From assembly GCF_910592395.1 (NCBI RefSeq), contig NC_088310.1, positions 1,495,501-1,559,500 on the forward strand: DNA of 64,000 nt, in the 5' to 3' direction. The notes beneath the pieces were generated by a model. That model was not told where the DNA came from and did no database searches. It saw only the letters and a program-made list of their open reading frames with translations. The DNA comes from Lineus longissimus (lineage: Eukaryota > Nemertea > Pilidiophora > Heteronemertea > Lineidae). The position numbers and the translations under genes are program-made. Of the stretch, positions 22,703-33,266 are shown one piece after another; the first letter of the stretch is position 1, and each line of letters starts with the position of its first letter.

Positions 22703-25700
22703 TTATGAGATGACACAGGAGGTGGTGTTTTTCTGGGGTATGTCTGCTTCTTTCACAGCGGGTATATCTCCTTCCTGCTCTTTCTTCTTCTTGGGGTCCT
22801 GAAATAAGACAGTGAGACGTGAATCTATGATATCTTGCAAATCATGAGACTAGTGTCGATTGTTGAATTAAGAAGCTGGTCACCAGCAATTGGCCTGAAT
22901 TCTCTAAAATTTGGAGGAGAGTTATGTCATTATATGGACAATACAATCAATAGTATGTTAAAGGGACAATATAGGCAAGGGTAGGCAAGGTAAAGTTACA
23001 TCAAGTCGCCAATGGGGGTTTCTCACATCTCACGGTACGTTGAAATGACCTATTACCTGTTCACCAAGGTGATCATTCTTCGTGATGTCAAACTGATCAT
23101 ATACTGTCTTCGTCCAGCTCTTATGAGGCTCTGGTTGCACGAAAGGTTCAGGTTTAGCGAGACCATACTCGGCCTTCAACTCCAGCTCGGGGATCTCTGC
23201 AGGCACCTTCTGATGATAACTGAAAGGTTGGCAAATAATAGATACGCATAACGTTGTATTCCTTCAAGTCAACATGGAACAGACCATAACAAAGTACCAC
23301 AAAATAGCGAGATCTCATGCTCTCAGATCAGCATGACACTTGGAGGTTGGTCTGAATACTAGACAAAAGTTTTCATTCCTGATGAAGAAACAATGAATGG
23401 GTGAATTGTCGATACGATCCACAACAGGATCCAATTACAGTCTAGGTCTCAGAGAAATGAAATATAACTTACATGAATCCATTTTCTCTCTCGCACTTTT
23501 CTAAGGTTCTACCCACATCAGGTCGGAGCTTTCGAAAGAATGCATGCTCCCAAGGTTTACATGTCGTACCTGGACCCTTGGCGTTAGCATACTCTTTACC
23601 GGCAGCATCAGCTTTATCAATATCTAGAAAACACAAGAAAGAGACAGTCTGTTGATAAAGACTCATAAGCCACAATGACCAAGAAATTCTGTCTGCTACC
23701 ACAAATTGTACTACCAGTTTACTGGCTTTGCATCCAGATGGCGAACATATAAGTGTCGTGATGAAATTATTAGTGGTCTATATATCTACAACTAATGCTA
23801 CTAGTGTAACTAAAGCAGGTCTGACAACAATACAAGATGCCTTTCAAAATTAAGAGGCTAAAACTGGAACTCAAGGTGTGCTTTGTATTTTTAACTTACA
23901 TTTGACACTCTCTTGAACACTTCTGATGGCTTCTCCACACTTATCCTCTTTCAAAAGCATCTCGCCATGATAGGTATATGCCTGCACGTAAATGTAAACA
24001 AACCAGTCAGATGAGACCAAACAGTGTGCAGGAAGCAAATTGACATTCTATCATTCAATTCTATCGCTCATCCATTATTGATTATATTCATAACTGAAAA
24101 CAATCGAGTGCTTTCCCACTGAGTCTAGTCATAGTCACTCTGTAACTTTCCAATGGCATTAAGCAATGGGAATCAAAGTGGTGACAAGTTGATGGACAAT
24201 GTGCAGCTATATGTCACCCAGATTCTGACAAGTACATACTGAATTTTGAGTCATTTTCACTCTGTTACTACTTCCTACAGAAAGAACAAGTGCATGGGTC
24301 GGTGCTTGAAGATATTCAGAGTTTTGACCGTTTCTGATATGATATAACAAGTTGTTGGAGAAGAAGCCTCTGTTTGTACTCACGTATGCCATGTAAAACG
24401 CATGCTTGAGTTGAAAATACTTCCTCCACTTTAGAACAATCTTCTCATCCTGTGAAACCAGTGCCAAGTCTGCTGCTTCAAATGTTCTGGCCGTCTCCAA
24501 GGCAAGGGATGATCTTAAACTCAGACTGAGCTCCCTCTCAATAGCTCGAGCAATGGCCACTAGAAAACATCAACACCAAACCTGAATATTGAACCTCTTC
24601 CAAACAAAAACATAGCACACAATATCTGGCTTTGGTGACCCCCCCTTAAAAACAAACCCATTTCTGGTATTGAAATTTCAACGATCAGTGTTTTTTACCT
24701 TCTTGTGCCTCTGCCTTGCATTGTAGAATGTACGCTTCAACAACACGAGTATCTGTGTCGTGGCTTTTGTCTCCAGCTTCAAGAAGCTTGGCGATGAGGT
24801 TCTGAAAGTAAAGTTGTTCAAACTTAAGTGTGAGACTACAATGTTATTTTTTAATATGTGAAGCAATGGAGATGAATTCACACTAATAATAATATAATCA
24901 TAACTAATGATATGATACCTTTCAACAGTTATAACAACTATTTTCAAACACCTCTGTTTATTTGAAAGATGAGTGATCACAAGGGGAGTCAGGGAAATAT
25001 AGGCAAACATTGCTTTCCTGTCAGATCACCACAGTATATTTACCTTTGCAAAATCAAACAATCCTGCAGCTGTTCGAAGACATTTGTGAACTTCCTTTGC
25101 TTCTTCTTCGGAGGTTCTGAAGGTGACATTTCAAAGTTAGTACACAAAACATGAGAAAACAAATTATGAGAAATTAGAAGGAACATATACGCCTTGCTGA
25201 TGTTCTACCAATAGAGATGATGACTTTGAATTATAATACCGAAGTTAGTATTGTAGCCCTTCAATTTTAAATTCTACACGTACTAACAGAATTGGCAGGC
25301 AGTACATTTATTAGAAAGTTGTAGGAAAAAATCTGAAAATTATGTAACAGAAAGAGTAGAGTTTCCTTTTAAGAAAAAAGTGATAATTACTTACTTCTCA
25401 GAAGCAGCTGCTATCTTTGCAGCATGCTTCGTGTACCACAGTCCCATATCAAAGACAATACAGTAGACTTCGTAAACGGAATCATGGTGTTCACTGAAAC
25501 AGAAATAAGGTATCTTTGTCTACCTCAGAGTCCAAGGTTCAACCAGCAAAGAAATTGAACAAGACTTTATAGCTTATAACATAAAAACTTATCTACTGTT
25601 CAAAGTACTTGTATTTTTGATAATTCTGAATGATTTTTTTCCTAGTATAGTACATCACAGGAATGAACCGATAGGATAAATTGAGTAACTGCCAGCTCAT

Positions 25701-26635
25701 GAAAGTTCTCCAGTACTCAATTTCAGGATCCGGATACATTTTTTATCAAGGATTTCCCAGCTATTTCTTCTATCAAGACAATACATGTCCTACCATGGTA
25801 TGCCGCCACATAAAGTATTTGTCCATCTAAATTTGACAGCATGTCTCAGTTTGCTGTCCTCTGTGGTCTCCTCTCCAACTGGCTTGACCAGTCCATGGAG
25901 TAACGAGAGGTAGTACTTTGAAGCTTCTTCTAGTGTTGCTATCTCTATATTTGGATCTGCTAGAATATCAAGAAGCTTGTTTCTTGACCGTTCCAAATCA
26001 CTGCAAGGAAAAATGTTTCTAAAGTCAGAGGAAACAATTGAATTGCTAATGCTTTGCTGGTAACTATGGTCAGCACTATTCAATTAAAATGTGTGTTGTA
26101 CAGAAAGTACAGTCTGCAATTGCATGCCTACAGATAATATAGACTATGTACTATATTCTGTTCGGATATGGAAGACCCTTCAAATTACATCGAATTTTAC
26201 AAGAACTAAAACTTTCCACATATATCCGGCATCCCTGGGTATTTTTGGATAGCTAAGACCATTCATAATGATATCTGGCAAAATTTTTGTCAAAAGTTTT
26301 ATCAAGCGTTGACTTTGCAGCAAGTTTTTACCGACTGTCCCCACGTCATGAACTGGCAAAGCAATCTCCTGTACATTGTAAGTGATTGTTGTGTATTGTA
26401 CTACAATGATCTGCATGCATTGGATTTGTAGAGGAGTCGTCCGCATTTCCTGAAAACCAAAACAGGTGTCAAACGAAGTAAAAACAGGGATTAATGCACC
26501 GATGTGCAGTACTGTAGAGAGACAAATATCATACCTGCATAACTGACGACATGACGTCGTTGATGCGACTTGCCGGAGCTCAAACGAGACCCGAGAAGTT
26601 GCTTTAAGTGGATTTCTATGGAACCAATGCGCCAT
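22703..26635 (-). CDS. BROX: BRO1 domain-containing protein BROX, complete, ten exons
   Basis: Exons (minus): 26635-26535, 26000-25794, 25493-25395, 25116-25044, 24801-24699, 24559-24384, 23981-23900, 23623-23473, 23219-23057, 22798-22703. Phases agree and give 416 residues (human 411). The protein starts MAHWFHRNPLKAT, almost as in vertebrates. The BRO1 domain occupies most of the chain, with LWYTKHAAKI, EAYILQCKAEAQE and KWRKYFQLKHAFYMAYAYTYHGE as landmarks. It ends in CVIS, a CAAX box for farnesylation like the human CYIS, so membrane anchoring is conserved. BROX binds CHMP4/ESCRT-III and acts at the nuclear envelope and in membrane remodelling. Unlike ALIX it lacks the V domain and the proline-rich tail. 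The gene converges on NAA80 and diverges from SCCPDH. Confidence 0.93.
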
Positions 26636-27656
26636 GTTTAATTATGTTTGGCTTGTGACATTCGCCTGGCGAGGAGGGAGCAAAATCAAAACCGTAATAA
26701 TAAAATATTCTGCATTTTTCAATAAAATTTTTATATATAATGTTTTTTCTCTCCAGAAGGTTGAAAGAAAGTGCCTGTTTATGCAAAGGTTGCAGTTATT
26801 AGTGTGAGAATTTCAACGGGTGCATGTAAATTCGATAGACGGACCGAAGACCGGGACATTGCACAGCCGCTTCATCTTTGTCACCTTCCGCAAATCATGA
26901 AGCCTTGTAAAATAGTACACGGAAATATCATCTAAACTTCATAACTGGTATTTTATTGCGATAAATTGTGTACGCTTGATATTAGAGTAATAGTTTTTAG
27001 ACATTTTAATAGTTTTTATTGTGACAAAATGTCATATTTCTGCTGTGTCTAGTTTTTCAACTTTGTTGAAATAGTGAGCCAGAGGTACGGAACGAAGGAA
27101 TGATAATCGGACAAATTGGCACGGCGAGGGTAAGAACATCGTGTCCCGTTTTTTCCTTCTCTCACCCATGTTACCGTCTTTATGGTCTCTCAAAATCTTG
27201 ATATGGCGAACTAGACTAAGAACCTAAACACGTAAGGTGAGGGCTTGAAACGCAAGCATCGCCCAGTCGTTGATCAAGTTCTAAACAGGTCTATGAGTAT
27301 GAGGCGCCATCTCCCATCAGGGAATTTACCAAAATTTTTTGGCCAATAAAAGTGATGCTTGTGTGACACAGTAGTCACAGGGTGGTTCCAAAAAGTCTCC
27401 CACTGCACAATGAAAATAATCATTTTGAGCAAATGTTCGGTTCTATTTCGACTCTAGGTGGTACCGGCGTATCTGGCAAAGCCAAGGGCCAATTGGCACT
27501 CTCAAATTCAGAACACTGTTTATTTTGTTGGACGACGTCGCCTGATTTCTCCCGTATTTATTGCTGCATTTTCACTACTGACCGTGGCTGTGGTAGTGAA
27601 TGAGTCCCCGTCTTACTCTTAGACCAGGTGTCGGATAACAAAATCGAGGGAACGAG
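26636..27656. other. Divergent intergenic region between BROX (-) and SCCPDH (+)
   Basis: About 1.2 kb separate the two start codons. No coding region is convincing; a 73-codon open frame at 27382-27603 lacks recognisable features. It must hold the BROX promoter and at least part of the SCCPDH promoter, but no clear core element was identified. Confidence 0.5.
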
Positions 27657-27792
27657 TTTACAATCCCCGATCACACCCCAAAAAAAGGTCACTGGTTGAC
27701 TAACGAAGCACCACTGTTCAATGGATTTATTTTAGCAATCAAACTACGTTTAATGCGATCAAACTACGTCATTTCCGATCGGGGATTGTAAA
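27657..27792. mobile_element. MITE, 136 bp, with 16-bp terminal inverted repeats
   Basis: TTTACAATCCCCGATC at 27657-27672 pairs perfectly with GATCGGGGATTGTAAA at 27777-27792. A related copy in opposite orientation lies at 51721-51840. The copy here has an extra internal duplication of ATCAAACTACGT. It ends 63 bp before the SCCPDH start codon, so it may lie in its 5' UTR or core promoter. Confidence 0.85.
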
Positions 27793-27855
27793 TTTTAGCC
27801 AAATCGAGTATCATGCATCATCACTATTCCAGATCTTATTATTCCGAGCCAAAGA

Positions 27856-30800
27856 ATGTCATCACCAAAGAAACGACTGATACTGTATGACATTGTGATC
27901 CTTGGTGCGTCTGGATTTACTGGTAACTTTGTGACATCAGAATTGGCTTGTGTTGCTCAAGAAGAGGGGATCACATGGGCTGTTGCTGGCAGGAACAAGC
28001 TAAAGTTGCGTGCAGTGCTGAAGGAGGCCTCTAAAAGAGCAGGTCAGTATTTCCTTAAACCTATCATAACTAAGTCCTTCTTGGGGTGAGACGGATATGA
28101 CTGACAATGACATCAAATATCTCAAGCTCGCCCATCCATTATTACCTACACCAAAAAGAATAACAACAACCGTTGTGGTAATCTTGAGATATTTCATTGC
28201 TGCTGCCTTAGGATATGATTTTCATAGACATTTCAGAGTGTTGATCAAATATAGTTTTACTTCAGGATATCCATATGATCAGGAAATAGATGTGTTGGTG
28301 GTGGACGTTGAGGACCAGAAGAGTCTGGGTCACCTTTGTGCCTCCGCTAGGATTGTCTTAAATTGCGTTGGGCCGGTAAGTTTCAAACCTGGTTACACAT
28401 TTGAGTTATGAGGACAAGATGTACTATGGACTGGAATATGTTAGAAATCAATCTGAAATGGCCATTTACGTTTTTTCACGCCTTCCAATGCAGTCATGTC
28501 AGTGAAGGTTTCTTTTTCTTGCAGTACCATGTCCTTGGTGATAACGTTGTTCAAGCCTGCCTTGCCAACAGAACCCATCATGTGGATATCAGTGGAGAAT
28601 TACAGGTCAGTAAAAAGTAAAGCTCATTCACAAATTATGTATGATTTTGTGGACCGGATATTGAAGAGAACAATTAGTTTTTATTCCTTCTGATTTCAGT
28701 TTCTTGAGAAAGTTCAGTTAGAACATCACGAGGAAGCCAAGAAGAAGTGTGTCTATTTCATTGGAGCATGCGGGTCGACCTTGACCTCCGACATGGGGGT
28801 CGAGTTCTGTAAAGAGAACTTTGATGGAGAAATCAACTCAATTAAAGGTTATACACTGATGGAAAGTGGAGTCAGGGTGAGTTAGTTTGTGTGGATTTTA
28901 ACCCTTTTAGCTTCAAGATGCCCTAAAGTGAAAGGAAAGAAACTGAGGTAGTCAAATTCAAATTGTAGCAGAAAAACAGACAAACTGAGAAACACTAGCT
29001 GGACAGTACCTTTTGGATTACAGAAATTCATTCAGGCTGCCTTGCTGTTGATTTCTATTGATTGTGCATTCTCTGCCATCTTTTGTGAGCTCCAAAGTTG
29101 TCCTGACAAGTTCACCTGTTGTGACAGGTGTCTGGATTATTTGATAAATGAAAGACCTGTGTGGATCAATTGTGATATTCTCTTTTCAGGACAGTTACTA
29201 CCACTCTACATCTTGGGACTCAGTCCTCCATGCTTCCTGCTCAAGAAAAGAATTGGCAGACATCCGACAGAAACTGTATGTCAGTCCTCTACCACAACCA
29301 TCGCACAAACAGCGGATTAGAATGCCGATCTTTTACTGTGATAATATGTATAGCTGGTGTGTGCCATCTCTGGAGGTCGATGCTGCAGTTGTATACAGGA
29401 CACAGAGATATAACTATAAGACAAACAATACACGACCTGTAAGTCTCTTAGAACCCTCAAAAGCTTTTGATGTACATGACTCCTTCAGCTACCTCTCATT
29501 GCACACAGTCCTGGTTTGCACTCATTGCCATTGGAGTTGGAGACCTGACTCAGCTGATCAGCTGATACACCTTTTCCCTGTTGCTGGACCTTGAAATGTG
29601 TGGGCACCTCACTGTAGTCTTTGATGGAGGCATACACAGACTTTGCTGTGAGAAATGCCATAGCTGTGTTACCCGTTTTTGTTGCCGTCTTTGATTCCTC
29701 ATGTTGCTAACCTGATATGACTTTAATTTTCAGATTCAGTACCGCGAGTATATAAGGATGCCTTCTGTGATCAATGCCATAGCGATTGTTGTGATAGCAC
29801 TGCTGGTTCTCCTTGTTGGGAGCTTTAGGTTTGGACGTTATTTATTATCATCAGTAAGTAAAATACTACCACAGTAGGTTTTCTATGTATGTTCCAACTC
29901 ATCATCAGCAGCCGTCGTTCCCTGGGTTGAAATCCCTGTCAAGCCACTGCAATATATTAACCATTAACATAACGGAGGTCTAAACAAGTAAGGCATCTAA
30001 GGGTTTAAACCAAATTTGTATATTATCTAGAGCAGTTTGTTTCTTTCTGTTTTCCAACATGTTCTTTTCATGTTTCAGTTCCCAGGGTTTTGTTCTGCTG
30101 GTTCATTCCAAAGAAAAGGTCCTTCAAAATCTCAGGTAAGAACGAATTCCAAATTGGTAAGAATCACTAAAATGTGTTGGGTACTTTATCCGCTAAGTAT
30201 CTGTACAACCAGAAGATCAAGGAACTTCATTTGGAATTTAGGCTTTTTTCGTTGGTGAATCCCTTACAGATGAGGTGGAGTTTTCGCATTTGGTGAAGCA
30301 GGGTTTAGTCTCAACCTTTATTGATGCTTATGTGGACGATGACAGAATTTGATGTCACTTGTGATATCTGCGATTGCCTCCAACTTAACCGCTTCCTTTC
30401 TTTGTTTCCTCCCGCAGGTCTCTGACTGCACCTTCTCATTGACTCTTTATTGTGAGGGCTGGAGTAAGAAACTGCCCATTCAACAACAACACACCCAGCA
30501 CCCGGATAAGAAGCTAATGGTCAGGATATCTGGACCAGGTTAGTAAGGATATGACCAGTTTAACATGGCACATTCCCAACCAGCTTGCTCAGATTTGCCT
30601 TGAAAGTTAACCCATTATTGTGTCAAATGTATGTTTGTATGATTTAATTTCAGAAATGGTGTATGCTACGACTGCTATCTGTATGGTGCAAGCTGGATTG
30701 ACACTGCTAAAAGAGGCAGACAAGTTACCTGAAAAGTATGTAATCAAACTCATGTTAAAAGCTTGAGCTGAATGTACCATGCCCAAAACTATACAAAACA

Positions 30801-31134
30801 ACATCAATAGCTTAACCACTGTACAACAGTACAAGAAGAAGGGTGTCAGAAAGTCTTTGATTGAGTCAGTGGTGAAGTTTTTTTAGAATGTGTTAAAATT
30901 TGAGGGTGAATACATGTATAGAGCTTGTCAGTTTGTTGGTTCCAAGTTGGGCCAATATTGCACTTTGGGTTGGCTACATGTATGTTGAGAGATGTATGTA
31001 TTCACCATTCATTCATTGAATAAACTAAACTTTTGAATTCCAGAGGGGGTGTGTACACACCAGGAGCAGCCTTTGCCAAAACAGATCTAATAGAGAGACT
31101 TGGTGAGAGGAATGTCATCTTCAAGGTGATCTGA
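27856..31134 (+). CDS. SCCPDH: Saccharopine dehydrogenase-like oxidoreductase, complete, ten exons
   Basis: Exons: 27856-28042, 28266-28375, 28525-28605, 28700-28876, 29190-29438, 29734-29853, 30079-30135, 30418-30538, 30654-30735, 31044-31134. Phases agree and give 424 residues (human 429). A Rossmann dinucleotide-binding motif, GASGFTG, is at residues 17-23. VLNCVGP and HHVDISGELQFLE follow as in the family, and YRTQRYNY and YTPGAAF mark the C-terminal half. One hydrophobic helix (about 279-299) matches the membrane/lipid-droplet anchor of the vertebrate protein. The segment usually reading GSSGFDSIPADLGV here reads GACGSTLTSDMGV, a one-residue deletion and loss of the FDS triplet. The catalytic role of this family is not well defined. 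The start has A at -3. Confidence 0.92.
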
Positions 31135-31950
31135 TCTGGTTGGATGAAGGGAGAGAAACGTGCCACTTGCCGGACAACAAGAAAGAACTTTTCAAACGCA
31201 ATAACATATTGATTGACTGTTTCGGTTGGAGGAGGCAATAGTGTTTTCATTGCAAGGAAAATATGCATTTCTTCTTGTTTGGTGCTCTGCCTCAGTCTGC
31301 CTCAGCTTTGAGGTATATTTTTATACTTAGATGATTGTATACTTTATCTCGGCTTGGATTCAATGGATTGGATGTACATACATGTATATTGCTCTTAGTC
31401 TGTATTACTGGTGTCATCTGCTGCTTACATGTAATCTCTTATACTTTGTTCGAATTTTATGGATTATTCATGTATTGGCCTTAATAATTTTATCATAGCA
31501 GTTACTTGTAATTAAGATGTGCATGGGTTCAAGAGATACTAAGCTGCTAAAGTGAAGAAGCCAGGCTTATAAAGTCTCCCCAGAGATTTGTCTAAAGTCT
31601 TTTAGAAACCTTGTTTTTTTTCAAGTTGCATGGCTTCCCCTTTCACAGTCATATGGTAGGGTCAAGAAGGGAACGTGCCCTGGTTTGTTTTATTGAACTT
31701 TCTTTGAAATTGAATAACGTATTGTTACACTCTAGTATTGTGGACTATCAAGGAGTGTAAGGACATTCAGATATACTGCTGTTCTGCTGATTGTCTTGTT
31801 GGGTAGCCCCAGTACAGTTGAACTTGTTAAATTGTACCCAAGCAGTCTTTCTGCTGAGACTTTTATTGTAACACATTTTAGATAATGTAAATAAAGTAGT
31901 TTTTGATGCAAATTATCTGTCTTGTTTTGCTATGTGAACGTGTCAATGTC
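31135..31950 (+). other. SCCPDH 3' UTR
   Basis: No coding content. AATAAA at 31890-31895 closes an AT-rich 3' UTR of about 770 bp. A LINE fragment begins just after the polyadenylation site. Confidence 0.6.
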
Positions 31951-32155
31951 ATATCAGGATTCGGTGACCGCTGCTTCTCATCATGTGGTCCCCGGTTGTG
32001 GAATGCCCTACCGGAGCACATCAGGGGGGCGGACGCGCTGCTTGCTTTTAAACGACTCCTAAAATCCTGGCTGTTCGAGGAAGCATTTCTTTGTGGGGAG
32101 GTAGCGCCTTGAGCAGGTTTACCTGGAGTTTGGCGCTCTATAAGACATTGTTGAT
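31951..32155 (+). mobile_element. 5'-truncated non-LTR retrotransposon (LINE) 3' end
   Basis: The translated piece GDRCFSSCGPRLWNALPEHI, then a run ending FKRLLKSWLFEEAF, is the hallmark C-terminus of CR1/L2/Jockey-type reverse-transcriptase proteins (degenerate family pattern GxRxFSxxxPxLWNxLP). A stop is followed by GGCGCTCTATAAGAC and ATTGTTGATTGAT, typical of the 3' tail of such LINEs. Only the last about 200 bp are present, so it cannot be active by itself. The exact clade is uncertain. Confidence 0.8.
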
Positions 32156-32349
32156 TGATCTCCCATATTGTGCCTCAAAACATCCCTTGTGTGCATACAC
32201 GTTCTCCATTGCCAGCCAAACCTCCTATAGTTGGCTAGTCATACAAGATACATCATAGATGAAACACCCTGAATATTCGGTTCGACTTTCAGGCATGTAT
32301 TCATGACCACTGGATTTAACTGGATGTAAAAACTTGCATTGATTTCCCT

Positions 32350-32564
32350 GGCCTACTTGCTTTGCCCAAATCTTGACCTACCCAATATGGGCAAAGCAAG
32401 TAGGCCATACAATTGTAGTCCCCTTCTTGATGAACTTCATTACCTTAAGTAGAACATGTACCTGGGTCAGCCCATTACCGTTAGTCAAGCTTCTATAGCC
32501 CCTACCGGACCATGGCCCAGGTACATGTTCTACTCAAGGTAATGAAGTTCATCAAGAAGGGGAC
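32350..32564. repeat. Two adjacent fold-back (inverted) repeats
   Basis: First hairpin: 19-bp arms at 32350-32368 and 32388-32406 (GGCCTACTTGCTTTGCCCA and its complement). Second hairpin: 49-bp arms at 32418-32466 and 32516-32564 with one visible mismatch and a 49-bp loop. They look like MITE or fold-back remnants. No protein is encoded. Confidence 0.85.
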
Positions 32565-33266
32565 TCGAGTTGTCACTATGGGCATATCATTACAGATTGT
32601 TACTTTGTCTCCAACTGTCCTTTGGTTACATGTAGAGTTTCTACCGAGAGATGGATGCTGACCAAAGGGCAGGCAGAAGTCCTAATGCGGTCCCAGTAAC
32701 TGTGCCTGCTCTCAAATAGTAAACTTGAGAAGAACTCCACTATGAAAGACTCATCCCTGAATTACATGCAACTGCCCTACTGGATGATATGGGATGGAGA
32801 TCCCTCGAGGACCACGGTACAGTACTGCTGTTTAAGAATCCAGATCCAGATCCAGGCATGTACTAAGATGGTGGCTGCCCTTCCTTTGTCAGTAAATCTC
32901 GGCACAGTCTTGTCATTTATCAAAGTCAGTTCACACTAAATGAAAACCAAGATGTGTTCAGAAGCATGGACATTTTTATTTTGTGTTATATAACAATACA
33001 ATAAGCTTTAGCGGGCGATAATTTCATGAAAAATCTGGTCCGGCAGCTAAAGAATACTTTACTTATACACCACCACAGAGTATCGATATCGAGACAAAAA
33101 GCACCAAAATTATATAATATATTTTACAATATATATTTTACACGTACGACAATATCATGGATTCAGGCTAAATATCACAGTGCTTGAAGAGCTAATTACA
33201 TGTATACTTTATAGGCGTCAAATGTAGATTAGATGATACTGATCTAGAACTGAGGTTGGTTTTCCT
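32565..33266 (-). other. 3' UTR and flank of the BBOX-like gene
   Basis: On the minus strand an AATAAA signal lies at 32980-32975, about 290 bp past the stop codon at 33267. The part from 32565 to 32960 shows no recognisable gene. Confidence 0.5.

Noticed and set aside
26180-26534. Extension of the first BROX exon as a 151-codon frame
   Set aside because: A consensus donor at 26534 and a phase-matched acceptor at 26000 reproduce the conserved BROX sequence; the extension has no similarity.
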